Below, piece by piece: positions 31,904-40,250 of a stretch of 64,000 bases of DNA. Each line of letters begins with the position of its first letter. The stretch's first letter is position 1. The stretch comes from DAOTTY01 sp034437575. Lineage in GTDB: Bacteria; Chloroflexota; Anaerolineae; Aggregatilineales; Phototrophicaceae. Below the pieces are notes generated by a model. It did no database searches, had not been told where the DNA came from, and was given only the letters and a program-made list of their open reading frames with translations. A program made the position numbers and the translations under genes. Where the stretch lies: NCBI GenBank assembly GCA_034437575.1, contig DAOTTY010000071.1, forward strand, positions 1-64,000, given 5' to 3'.

Positions 31904-32848
31904 ATGCCGACTTCTAAATGGATTTGGATGGATGGTGAGTTCGTGCGCTATGAAGATGCAACCGTGCATGTAACGGCGCACGCGCTGCATTATGGGTCAA
32001 GCGTGTTTGAAGGCGAGCGTGCTTACAACACGCCGCAAGGCGCTGCGGTGTTCCGGTTGAAGGAACACACCCGGCGCATGTTCCACTCTGCGAAGATCAT
32101 GCGGATTGAGATGCCGTACACCGAAGATGAGATCAACGCAGCCACCGTAGAAACCGTGCGGCGCAATGGCTACGATTCGTGCTACATCCGTCCGGTGGCT
32201 TTTCGGGGGGCGCACCCCAACGGCCTGCAAGGGCTGGAAGGGCGCACCTCGCCGACGCAGGTGTCGATCATCACGATGGAGTGGGGGCGCTATCTCGGTC
32301 AGGAGGCGATTGAGAAGGGCGTCGATGTGCAGGTGAGTTCCTGGCGGCGCATGACCCCCGGCGCGCTGACGCCGATGGGCAAGATCGGCGGCCAGTACGT
32401 CAACAGCCAGTACATCAGCATGGAAGCGAAGGACAACGGCTTCAACGAGGGCATTGCTTTGGATGCAAATGGGCTGGTGAGTGAAGGTGCGGGTGAAAAC
32501 CTGTTCGTGGTTCACGATGGGGTGGTGTACACACCCGGTATGGCGTCGTCGATTCTGATCGGCATCACCCGCGATAGTGCGCTCACCATCCTGAATGACC
32601 TGGGCTACGAGGTGAAGTATCAGGCTATCCCGCGTGAGATGCTGTACATGGCCGATGAAGTCTTCTTCACGGGCACCGCTGCCGAGATTACGCCGATTCG
32701 TTCGGTAGACCGCATTCAAGTGGGTGCGGGTACACGCGGCCCCATCACCAAAGCAGTGCAGGATATGTTCTTCGGCATTACTTCCGGCCAAATGCCGGAC
32801 AAGTTTGGCTGGCTAACGCATGTTCAGCAGCCACAGACTGCAAAATAG
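31904..32848 (+). CDS. ilvE: Branched-chain amino acid aminotransferase
   Basis: 314 residues from ATG 31904, with GAGGGG upstream; an in-frame start at 31883 has no ribosome site. A PLP enzyme of fold type IV that transaminates the keto acids of Leu, Ile and Val. HALHYGSSVFEGERAY is the family start, GKIGGQYVNSQYISMEAKDNGFNEGIALD carries the substrate and cofactor contacts, and SEGAGENLFVVHDG is the signature near residue 195. Length fits class IV BCATs. It is the first structural gene after two tandem terminators and is followed by ilvB after 22 bases. Confidence 0.95.
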   Translation: MPTSKWIWMDGEFVRYEDATVHVTAHALHYGSSVFEGERAYNTPQGAAVFRLKEHTRRMFHSAKIMRIEMPYTEDEINAATVETVRRNGYDSCYIRPVAFRGAHPNGLQGLEGRTSPTQVSIITMEWGRYLGQEAIEKGVDVQVSSWRRMTPGALTPMGKIGGQYVNSQYISMEAKDNGFNEGIALDANGLVSEGAGENLFVVHDGVVYTPGMASSILIGITRDSALTILNDLGYEVKYQAIPREMLYMADEVFFTGTAAEITPIRSVDRIQVGAGTRGPITKAVQDMFFGITSGQMPDKFGWLTHVQQPQTAK

Positions 32849-32870
32849 CTCTTTAATCCAGGAGAAAACA

Positions 32871-34583
32871 ATGGCTCAGTTAACGGGCGCAGATATTATC
32901 ATGGAGTGCTTGCTGCGTGAGGGTGTGGACGTGATCTTCGGGTATCCCGGCGGCGCTATCCTCCCCACATACGACGCACTCCACAAGTACCGCGATCAGA
33001 TTCATCATGTGTTGGTGCGTCACGAGCAGGGCGCTAGCCACATGGCAGACGGCTATGCGCGTGTTTCTGGACGGGTTGGGGTGTGTATGGCCACCAGCGG
33101 CCCCGGCGCAACGAACCTCGTGACGGGGTTGGCAACCGCGATGATGGATTCCAGCCCGGTTGTGGCGATTACCGGGCAGGTGGGCACTACGGCGATTGGC
33201 TCCGATGCCTTCCAGGAGACGGATGTAACAGGTGTAACACTGCCTGTCACCAAGCACAACTACCTTGTGTATGACGTTGAAGAACTGGCCTACACCGTGC
33301 GCGAGGCGTTCCACATTGCGCGGTCGGGCCGTCCGGGGCCAGTGCTGATTGACGTGCCGAAAGACGTGCAGAAGGCGGTGACGGAGTTCATCTACCCGGA
33401 AGACGAGATTATGCTGCCGGGGTACCGTGTGCCCATTGAAGGAACAGAAGAGCAAAACGCTGCTGCCCTCAACCTGATTCACCAGGCACAGCGCCCGATC
33501 ATCCTGGCAGGGCACGGCATTTTGATGTCTGGCGCGATGGATGAACTCAAGCACCTGGCCGAAGTCGTGCAGATTCCAGTGACGACGACGCTGCTGGGCA
33601 AGGGGGCCATCCCGCAAAACCACCCGATGTGCATTGGCTGGATGGGGATGCACGGAGACGCGGCCAGCAATCATGCCATCCAGGAGGCAGACCTGCTTAT
33701 TGCGCTGGGAATGCGCTTTGATGACCGCGTGACCGGCAACCTGAAGACGTATGCACCCAACGCCAAAAAGGTTCATGTAGATATTGACCCATCTGAGTTG
33801 AATAAGAACGTGAAGGTGGATGTCGGTATTGCAGGTGACCTGCGGACGGTGCTAGCGCAGTGGGCACCCAACCTGCAACAGCGTGACCACAGCGCATGGC
33901 TCAACCACATCCGTGACTGGCAAGAAGACGCTGACGAGCGCGACATCGTGCATCACGACATGGGCGACCGGCTCATTGGCCCGCAGGTGATTTACGACCT
34001 TTGGCAGTACACGGACGGCAATGCCGTCACCGTCACGGATGTGGGCCAGCATCAGATGCTGGAAGCGCAGTATTACCCGCATAACCGCCCCAACACGCTG
34101 TTGACGAGCGGTGGCCTGGGCACGATGGGCTTTGGCTTCCCGGCAGCGATGGGCGCGAAGTTTGGTAACCCGGATGAAGAAATTTGGGCGATTGTGGGCG
34201 ACGGCGGCTTCCAGATGACGCTGTGCGAAATGGCCACCGCCAAACAGGAAAACGTTAACGTCAACATTGCGGTGCTGAACAACGCTTTTTTGGGTATGGT
34301 GCGCCAATGGCAGGAAATCTTCTACGATGAGCGCTACCAATCCACGCCGATGGTCAACCCGGACTTTTGCAAGCTGGCGGAAGCCTACGGTATCCCGTCC
34401 ATGCGGGTGACGCACCGTGACCAGATTGAGGAGAGTGTAGCGTTTGCCCGCAGCATCGACGGCCCGGTGCTGATTGAGTACGTCATCGAGAAGGATGACA
34501 TGGTTTACCCGATGGTTCCGGCAGGGGCTGACTTGCATGACATGATTCGCCGCCCCAAACCTGGAGAGATAGTTCATGAATAA
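32871..34583 (+). CDS. ilvB: Acetolactate synthase, large subunit
   Basis: 570 residues from ATG 32871 with AGGAGA upstream. A ThDP enzyme, it makes acetolactate or acetohydroxybutyrate, the first common step of branched-chain synthesis. The N-terminal domain has IFGYPGGAILPTYDALHKY with the activating Glu region (VRHEQGASHMADGYARVSG). The ThDP/Mg motif is GDGGFQMTLCEMATAKQENVNVNIAVLNN. It overlaps ilvN by eight bases (ATGAATAA), which fits strict pairing with the small subunit. Confident call. Confidence 0.97.
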   Translation: MAQLTGADIIMECLLREGVDVIFGYPGGAILPTYDALHKYRDQIHHVLVRHEQGASHMADGYARVSGRVGVCMATSGPGATNLVTGLATAMMDSSPVVAITGQVGTTAIGSDAFQETDVTGVTLPVTKHNYLVYDVEELAYTVREAFHIARSGRPGPVLIDVPKDVQKAVTEFIYPEDEIMLPGYRVPIEGTEEQNAAALNLIHQAQRPIILAGHGILMSGAMDELKHLAEVVQIPVTTTLLGKGAIPQNHPMCIGWMGMHGDAASNHAIQEADLLIALGMRFDDRVTGNLKTYAPNAKKVHVDIDPSELNKNVKVDVGIAGDLRTVLAQWAPNLQQRDHSAWLNHIRDWQEDADERDIVHHDMGDRLIGPQVIYDLWQYTDGNAVTVTDVGQHQMLEAQYYPHNRPNTLLTSGGLGTMGFGFPAAMGAKFGNPDEEIWAIVGDGGFQMTLCEMATAKQENVNVNIAVLNNAFLGMVRQWQEIFYDERYQSTPMVNPDFCKLAEAYGIPSMRVTHRDQIEESVAFARSIDGPVLIEYVIEKDDMVYPMVPAGADLHDMIRRPKPGEIVHE

Positions 34584-35151
34584 CGAAACCGCTCCCAATA
34601 AGATCACAGTTGTTGCCCTGGTCGAAAACAAGCCCGGTGTGCTAAACCGTGTAGCCAGCCTGTTCCGGCGGCGCAACTTCAACGTGGATAGCCTTACGGT
34701 GGGCCGCACGCACAAACCGCACATCAGCCGGATGACGATTGTTGTGGATGTCGCTCGCATGAACCCCAATCTGGTTGCGGCTAACCTGCAAAAGCTGGTG
34801 AATGTGATCGACGTGCGAATTTTGCGCGATCAGCCGTTTATCAGCCGGGACCTCGCGCTGATTAAGGTTCGCACAAATGACGCGGACTCCCATAATGGCG
34901 TGACCGAAATTTGTGAACGCTATCCTGCACGCATTGTGGACATGGGGCCAGATGTTTGCATTATCCAGGTGACGGCTAGCGGGCCGATGGTCGAGGAGAT
35001 TATCAACCAACTGCGGCCTATTGGCATCATTGAGATGGTGCGGACGGGTGTGGTGGCGATGGCACGCGGGACGCGCATCATTGACAGCAACTACGAGCCG
35101 CCAGAGGCAATGAAGAAGGCGGTCATGGGTGAAAACGGATACCCGGTTTAG
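34576..35151 (+). CDS. ilvN: Acetolactate synthase, small regulatory subunit
   Basis: 191 residues. The N-terminal ACT domain starts TVVALVENKPGVLNRVASLFRRRNFNVDSLTVG, the valine-binding regulatory fold. The C-terminal half (RDLALIKVRTND onward, VDMGPDVCIIQVTASGPMVEEII) is the second domain of the long-form small subunit (IlvH type). It binds IlvB and gives valine feedback control in this family. Start ATG 34576 lies inside the ilvB end. Confidence 0.95.
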   Translation: MNNETAPNKITVVALVENKPGVLNRVASLFRRRNFNVDSLTVGRTHKPHISRMTIVVDVARMNPNLVAANLQKLVNVIDVRILRDQPFISRDLALIKVRTNDADSHNGVTEICERYPARIVDMGPDVCIIQVTASGPMVEEIINQLRPIGIIEMVRTGVVAMARGTRIIDSNYEPPEAMKKAVMGENGYPV

Positions 35152-35163
35152 GGTGTTCACGCA

Positions 35164-35187
35164 TAGGGTTTGATGCATCAAACCCCT
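35164..35187. repeat. Perfect palindrome between ilvN and ilvC
   Basis: GGGTTTGATGCATCAAACCC (35166-35185) is its own reverse complement, with TA before it and CT after. No T-run suitable for termination follows. It shares the TAGGG...CCC ends of other palindromes in this window. Confidence 0.55.
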
Positions 35188-35259
35188 TTCCAGGCGGATA
35201 TGCCATTGGGGTATACGCCAACTAACGAATTTTAACTTTTCAGGAAGGGTTTAAGACAC

Positions 35260-36273
35260 ATGCCAGCAACACTTTACTACGATAGCGACGCAGACAGCAG
35301 CCTGTTGCAGGGCAAAAAGATCGCCGTGATTGGCTACGGCAGCCAGGGTCACGCGCACGCGCTCAACGCGCACGACAGCGGCATGGATGTAATAATTGGA
35401 CTGCATGAGGGCAGCAAGAGCCGTGCCAAAGCCGAGGCCGACGGCCTGACGGTCATGACTGTGGCCGATGCGGTGGCCGCCGCCGATGTGGTCATGGTGC
35501 TGGTGCCAGACACGGTGCAGCCGAAGGTGTATGAGGAAAGCATCGCGGGGAACCTGAAGGAAGGGGCCATGCTGATGTTCGCGCACGGCTTCAACATCCA
35601 CTTTAAGACGATTGTGCCGCCGGAAACGGTAGATGTAAGTATGATCGCACCGAAGGCCCCCGGCCACCGCGTGCGCGAAGTGTATACAGAAGGTGCGGGC
35701 ACGCCGGGGCTGTTGGCCGTCTATCAGGATGCGACGGGTGAGGCCAGGCAGAAGGCCCTGGCCTACGCCCAGGCGATTGGCTGCACCCGCGCTGGCGTGA
35801 TCGAGACGACCTTCAAGGAAGAAACGGAAACCGACCTGTTTGGCGAGCAGTCCGTGTTGTGTGGCGGTGTGACCGCGCTGGTGCGTGCTGGCTTCGAGAC
35901 GCTGGTGAAAGCGGGCTATCAGCCAGAAGTGGCCTACTTTGAGTGTATGCACGAACTCAAGCTGATTGTGGACCTGATGTACGAGGGTGGGCTGAGCTAT
36001 ATGTGGTACAGCGTGTCTAACACGGCAGAGCAGGGCGGCTACGAGATCGGTGACGAAATCGAAGGGCTGATTAAAGAGGAGTTTGCCGGAGTGCTGTCGC
36101 GCATCCAAAGTGGGGACTTCGCCAACCGCTGGATTGAGGAAAACAAGAACGGGCGCTCGAACTTCAACGCCCGCCGCGCCCAGGAACACGACCTGCTGAT
36201 TGAGAAGGTGGGCGAAGACCTGCGCGATATGATGCCGTTCCTGAACGCCAAGAAGATTAAGCAGCAAGACTAA
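35260..36273 (+). CDS. ilvC: Ketol-acid reductoisomerase (class I)
   Basis: 337 residues, class I length. It isomerises and reduces acetolactate with NADPH and Mg. The Rossmann motif is IAVIGYGSQGHAHALNAHDSG near residue 20. APKAPGHRVREVYTEGAGTPGLLAVYQDATGEA and DLFGEQSVLCGGVTALVRAGFETLVKAGYQPEVAYFECMHELKLIVDLMYEGG hold the metal-binding Asp/Glu residues. ATG 35260 follows CAGGAAGGG. Confident call. Confidence 0.97.
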   Translation: MPATLYYDSDADSSLLQGKKIAVIGYGSQGHAHALNAHDSGMDVIIGLHEGSKSRAKAEADGLTVMTVADAVAAADVVMVLVPDTVQPKVYEESIAGNLKEGAMLMFAHGFNIHFKTIVPPETVDVSMIAPKAPGHRVREVYTEGAGTPGLLAVYQDATGEARQKALAYAQAIGCTRAGVIETTFKEETETDLFGEQSVLCGGVTALVRAGFETLVKAGYQPEVAYFECMHELKLIVDLMYEGGLSYMWYSVSNTAEQGGYEIGDEIEGLIKEEFAGVLSRIQSGDFANRWIEENKNGRSNFNARRAQEHDLLIEKVGEDLRDMMPFLNAKKIKQQD

Positions 36274-36289
36274 GAGAGGCGGCGTTCAC

Positions 36290-36346
36290 ATGGCTGACGA
36301 ACCCGGTGTCGTGACGAAAGGGGGTGATGCCGATGTCCGAAAGTGA
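36290..36346 (+). CDS. Very short reading frame after ilvC (18 residues), doubtful
   Basis: ATG 36290 follows GAGAGG at eight bases, just after the ilvC stop, and the frame ends TGA 36346. The peptide (MADEPGVVTKGGDADVRK) has no recognisable pattern. It overlaps a second short frame. It may serve translational coupling between ilvC and leuA, or mean nothing. Confidence 0.25.
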   Translation: MADEPGVVTKGGDADVRK

Positions 36347-36425
36347 CCTTAGCGACCTTACAAACCTGACCATCACTTATTCAGACAGAAAGGAACATCC
36401 CCATTATGGTAGAAAGAACGTATGA
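36327..36425 (+). CDS. Short frame overlapping the leuA start (32 residues), doubtful
   Basis: ATG 36327 (or 36333) follows a GGGGG stretch and the frame ends at TGA 36425, 20 bases inside leuA and out of its frame. The peptide holds Leu-Ser-Asp-Leu-Thr-Asn-Leu (MSESDLSDLTNL), but no terminator follows, so it is not a classic attenuator. A ribosome finishing here would be close to the leuA start at 36406 and could re-initiate. Confidence 0.3.
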   Translation: MPMSESDLSDLTNLTITYSDRKEHPHYGRKNV

Positions 36426-38022
36426 CGATAAGACCGTTCGCATTTTTGACACCACCCTGCGTGACGGTGAGCAAAGCCCCGGTGCCACGCTGAGCAGCGC
36501 GGAAAAGCTGGAAATCGCCCGCCAGTTGGATGCGCTGGGTGTAGACATCATTGAGGCGGGCTTCCCGGCGGCCTCACCGGATGACCTGGCCGCTGTGCAG
36601 CGCATCGCCAGTGAAGTTGGCAACGAAGATGGCCCGGTGATTGCTGGGCTGGCCCGTGCGGTGGAAAGTGACATCCGCACCTGCTGGGACGGTGTGAAGT
36701 ACGCCGCCAGGCCGCGCATTCACACGTTCCTGGGCACGTCGGATATTCACCTGAAATACCAGACGGGCCTGACGCGCCAGCAAGGGTTGGAGCGCATTCG
36801 GATGGCGGTGATGCTGGCGAAGAGCTTCTGCGATGACGTGGAGTTCAGCCCGATGGACGCGGGCCGTACCGACATGGAATATCTGTTGGAGGTGCTGGCA
36901 CTAGCTGTTGAGTGTGGCGCAACCACGCTGAACATTCCTGATACCGTCGGCTACGTAACGCCGCAGGAGTGGGGCGAGACAATTACGCAGTTGGTGGCAG
37001 AAACGCCCGGTGCTGGCCCCGGCAGTGATGTCATCTGGTCGGTACACTGCCACAATGACCTGGGCATGGCCACAGCGAACACGCTGGCTGGCGTCAAGAG
37101 CGGTGCCCGTCAGGTGGAGGTGACCATCAATGGAATTGGCGAACGCGCAGGCAATACTAGCCTGGAAGAAGTCGTTATGGCGATTCACACCCGCCCCCAG
37201 TTCTACAACCTGCGGACGAACATCAACACGCGGGAAATCACCAAGTCCAGCCGCATGGTGAGCAACTACACCGGGCTGCTCATCCAGCCGAACAAGGCTA
37301 TCGTCGGGCAAAACGCCTTCGCCCACGAGGCGGGCATTCATCAGGACGGGATGCTGAAGAACGCCAGCACCTACGAAATCATGACGCCGGAAACGGTGGG
37401 CCTCAGCCAGAGCCGTTTGGTGTTGGGCAAGCACAGTGGTCGTCATGCGCTGCGGGTGCGCCTGCGCGAACTGGGCTACGAACTGACGGACGACGAACTG
37501 AAAGATGTGTTTGTGCGCTTCAAGGATTTGGCTGATGCCAAGAAGACCGTCACGGACGCTGACCTGGAAGCACTCATGCAGGACAAGTTCCAGGGCGTGG
37601 ATGAGATTTTTACCCTGACGGACATTCAGGTGACGTGCGGCACAATGGGTATGCCCACGGCGACTGCCAGGCTGGTTAATAAAGAAGGCAACGAGTTCAT
37701 TCATGCGGCAGTGGGCGTCGGCCCGGTGGATGCAGCCTTCCGCGCATTGGATGCCATCGTGAAGTGCCCGAATAACCTGATCGAGTACAGCGTTCACAGC
37801 GTGACGGAGGGCATTCAGGCGTTGGGGGAGGTGACGATTCGCATCGCCACACTGGATGGCAGCCGTTCTGTGGGCGGTTATGCCGCCAATGACGATGTAA
37901 TTGTTGCCAGCGTCCGCGCTTATCTGACGGCGCTGAACCGCATGTTGACGGTTATTGGTTATGGTGACCAGAAGCCCGAAGGCGATGCCGCCATGTTGGG
38001 CGCTGCCCAACCTGCCGAATAA
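36406..38022 (+). CDS. leuA: 2-isopropylmalate synthase
   Basis: 538 residues, full length. It condenses ketoisovalerate with acetyl-CoA, the first step to leucine. The TIM barrel opens with VRIFDTTLRDGEQSPGATLS, the HMG-CoA lyase-like signature, and metal-binding HCHNDLGMATANTLAGVKSGARQVEVTINGIGERAGN is intact (SVHCHNDLG). The C-terminal LeuA allosteric domain (about 400-510) ends with the leucine-sensing region. Start ATG 36406, with AAAGGAA upstream. It shares its barrel with cimA downstream but is clearly the LeuA type by GERAGNTSLEEVVMAI. Confidence 0.95.
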   Translation: MVERTYDDKTVRIFDTTLRDGEQSPGATLSSAEKLEIARQLDALGVDIIEAGFPAASPDDLAAVQRIASEVGNEDGPVIAGLARAVESDIRTCWDGVKYAARPRIHTFLGTSDIHLKYQTGLTRQQGLERIRMAVMLAKSFCDDVEFSPMDAGRTDMEYLLEVLALAVECGATTLNIPDTVGYVTPQEWGETITQLVAETPGAGPGSDVIWSVHCHNDLGMATANTLAGVKSGARQVEVTINGIGERAGNTSLEEVVMAIHTRPQFYNLRTNINTREITKSSRMVSNYTGLLIQPNKAIVGQNAFAHEAGIHQDGMLKNASTYEIMTPETVGLSQSRLVLGKHSGRHALRVRLRELGYELTDDELKDVFVRFKDLADAKKTVTDADLEALMQDKFQGVDEIFTLTDIQVTCGTMGMPTATARLVNKEGNEFIHAAVGVGPVDAAFRALDAIVKCPNNLIEYSVHSVTEGIQALGEVTIRIATLDGSRSVGGYAANDDVIVASVRAYLTALNRMLTVIGYGDQKPEGDAAMLGAAQPAE

Positions 38023-38036
38023 CCCCTTAAATGCCA

Positions 38037-38062
38037 GGGGCAGGTGCGATAACATCTGCCCC
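38037..38062. repeat. Stem-loop between leuA and leuC
   Basis: GGGGCAGGTG (38037-38046) pairs with CATCTGCCCC (38053-38062), ten pairs with one G-U, loop CGATAA. No T-run follows. It could stabilise or mark a processing point in the mRNA, or be a dispersed repeat. Confidence 0.5.
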
Positions 38063-38111
38063 CTATAACACACAGAATTAGCAAACGATAAATTCAGAGG
38101 GATTTACTGTC

Positions 38112-39557
38112 ATGAGTCAACCTCAAACCCTGTTTGAGAAAGTATGGAACAAGCACGTTGTGCGCCCGCAAACGGAAGACGCCCCGGCGGTGCTGTATAT
38201 TGACCTGCACCTGATTCACGAAGTCACGTCGCCGCAGGCTTTTACCCAACTGCGTGAGCGCGGCCTGAAGGTGCGCCGCCCGGACTTGACCCTGGCGACG
38301 ATGGATCACAGCACACCGACCACCCCTAAAAACGCTGATGGTGTTATCCCGGTAACGGATGTGCTGGGGGCCAAGCAGCTTGATATGCTCCGCAAAAACA
38401 CCGCCGACTTTGGCATTCCGCTGTTCAACCTGGGCGGTGAAAAGCAGGGTATCGTCCATGTGATTGGGCCAGAGCAAGGGCTAACACAACCGGGTATGAC
38501 CATCGTGTGTGGTGACAGCCACACCAGCACGCACGGCGCATTTGGGGCATTGGGCTTCGGCATCGGCACGAGTGAAGTGGCGCATGTGCTGGCCACGCAA
38601 ACGCTGCTTCAAAACAAGCCAAAGACAATGGCTATCAAGGTAGACGGCACGCTGGGCGAAGGCGTGGTGGCGAAGGACATCATTCTGGCAATCATCGCCA
38701 AGATCGGTGTGGGTGGCGGTACGGGGTACGTTCTTGAGTACATGGGCAGCGCCATCCGCAACCTGAGCATGGACGGGCGCATGACCATTTGCAACATGAG
38801 CATTGAAGGGGGTGCGCGTGCAGGCATGATTGCGCCGGACGAAACCACATTTGAGTATGTGTATGGCCGTCCGGCAGCGCCAACGGGCGAGGACTGGAAC
38901 CGTGCTGTGGCCGAGTGGCGCACGCTCCCGACGGACGAGGGTGCGACGTTTGATGCCACCGTCGAACTCAACGCAGATGACCTGGTGCCGATGATTACCT
39001 ACGGCACGAACCCCGGTATGGGGATGAAGATCACCGATGCGGTGCCCGACCCGGACGCTGAGCGCCAAGTCAGCAATAAGGCAGCCCTTGATAAAGCCCT
39101 CACCTACATGGACTTGCAGCCGGGCCAGAGTTTGCTGGGCAAGAAGGTGGATGTGGTCTTCATCGGGAGCTGCACCAACAGCCGCATCAGTGACCTGCGC
39201 CTGGCCGCAAGCATGTTGGAAGGCCGCAAGGTTGCTGATGACCTGCGTGTGATGGTGGTTCCGGGCAGCGCACAGGTGAAGAAGCAGGCCGAGCGCGAGG
39301 GTCTGGACGAGGTGTTCAAGTCGGCAGGTGCTGAGTGGCGCGAAGCGGGTTGTTCCATGTGCATTGCCATGAACGGTGACCAGCTCGCTCCGGGCCAGTA
39401 TGCGGTGAGTACGAGCAACCGCAACTTTGAAGGCCGTCAGGGTAAGGGCGGGCGCACCTTCCTGGCCAGCCCGTTGACCGCTGCCGCAACCGCGCTCAAC
39501 GGCGTTATTACAGACCCGCGTGTGGTGTTGGGTGAACGGGACGCGCTGCCGGTTTAG
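38112..39557 (+). CDS. leuC: 3-isopropylmalate dehydratase, large subunit
   Basis: 481 residues. With LeuD it isomerises 2-isopropylmalate using a 4Fe-4S cluster. The aconitase-fold landmarks are DLHLIHEVTSPQAF, VCGDSHTSTHGAFGALGFGIGTSEV, VFIGSCTNSRISDLRLAA and EAGCSMCIAMNGD. The three cluster cysteines (SCT and CSMC) are present. Start is ATG 38112 with AGAGGGA upstream. A 70-base gap with a hairpin separates it from leuD. Confidence 0.97.
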   Translation: MSQPQTLFEKVWNKHVVRPQTEDAPAVLYIDLHLIHEVTSPQAFTQLRERGLKVRRPDLTLATMDHSTPTTPKNADGVIPVTDVLGAKQLDMLRKNTADFGIPLFNLGGEKQGIVHVIGPEQGLTQPGMTIVCGDSHTSTHGAFGALGFGIGTSEVAHVLATQTLLQNKPKTMAIKVDGTLGEGVVAKDIILAIIAKIGVGGGTGYVLEYMGSAIRNLSMDGRMTICNMSIEGGARAGMIAPDETTFEYVYGRPAAPTGEDWNRAVAEWRTLPTDEGATFDATVELNADDLVPMITYGTNPGMGMKITDAVPDPDAERQVSNKAALDKALTYMDLQPGQSLLGKKVDVVFIGSCTNSRISDLRLAASMLEGRKVADDLRVMVVPGSAQVKKQAEREGLDEVFKSAGAEWREAGCSMCIAMNGDQLAPGQYAVSTSNRNFEGRQGKGGRTFLASPLTAAATALNGVITDPRVVLGERDALPV

Positions 39558-39574
39558 GCAACCAAGATAGCAAT

Positions 39575-39606
39575 TGTGGGTGGGTGTGCCTATGGTGCGC
39601 CCCACA
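39575..39606. repeat. Stem-loop between leuC and leuD
   Basis: TGTGGG (39575-39580) pairs with CCCACA (39601-39606). The enclosed TGGGTGTGCC/...GTGCGC can extend the stem with wobble pairs. No terminator-like T-run. Confidence 0.4.
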
Positions 39607-39627
39607 TCAATACGGAGAGAGACAATT

Positions 39628-40245
39628 ATGGAACCCATCAAGACGTTTAAGGCCACGATGGCCCCGCTACCGATCAACGACATTGACACTGACCAGATCA
39701 TTCCGGCCCGCTTCCTAAAGGTGACGGACAAAGAAGGTTTGGGTAAGAGTGCCTTTGCTGACTGGCGCTACGAAGAAGACGGCACCCCCAAGCCAGAGTT
39801 TGTGCTGAACAAGCCGGAATACACCAACGCCCGTATTCTGATTGGGGGCAATAACTTTGGCTGTGGTAGTTCGCGTGAACATGCGCCCTGGGCGCTTGTG
39901 GGCGCGGGAATGCAGGCGGTTATCAGCACCTACTTTGCGGACATCTTCCGTAATAACGCGCTCAAAAACGGGCTGCTGCCGGTTGTGGTGGACGAGGAAA
40001 CACACCGCCAACTGGTGAGCCTGTCTGAAGAAGACCCCGCCAGCGAAATCGAAATTGATCTGGAAACCCAAACACTCACGCTGCCGGACGGGCGCACGGT
40101 TAACTTCCCCATTGACGGCTTTTCCAAGCACTGCCTGCTTAACGGCATCGATCAGATGGGCTACCTGCTGGAAATGGGCACAGATACGGAACAGTTTGAA
40201 TCCGCTTATGGCAGCCGCATCAGCACTGATGTGGTAAGGGAGTAG
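39628..40245 (+). CDS. leuD: 3-isopropylmalate dehydratase, small subunit
   Basis: 205 residues from ATG 39628, with GGAGAG upstream; an in-frame extension to 39574 has no ribosome site. The swivelling aconitase domain begins APLPINDIDTDQIIPARFLK, and NARILIGGNNFGCGSSREHAPWAL is the family signature. FADIFRNNALKNGLLPVVV and the C-terminal FPIDGFSKHCLLNGIDQMGYLL complete it. It pairs with LeuC and is five bases before cimA. Confidence 0.96.
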   Translation: MEPIKTFKATMAPLPINDIDTDQIIPARFLKVTDKEGLGKSAFADWRYEEDGTPKPEFVLNKPEYTNARILIGGNNFGCGSSREHAPWALVGAGMQAVISTYFADIFRNNALKNGLLPVVVDEETHRQLVSLSEEDPASEIEIDLETQTLTLPDGRTVNFPIDGFSKHCLLNGIDQMGYLLEMGTDTEQFESAYGSRISTDVVRE

Positions 40246-40250
40246 CCTGG

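Noticed and set aside
35164..35187. Intrinsic terminator between ilvN and ilvC
   Set aside because: The palindrome is strong but is not followed by a T-run, and the operon continues in the same direction.
36901..38073. A 390-codon minus-strand frame opposite leuA
   Set aside because: Antisense shadow; the leuA frame is conserved from end to end.
38481..39731. A long minus-strand frame across leuC and the leuC-leuD gap
   Set aside because: Antisense shadow of leuC; His/Arg-rich translation without any domain.
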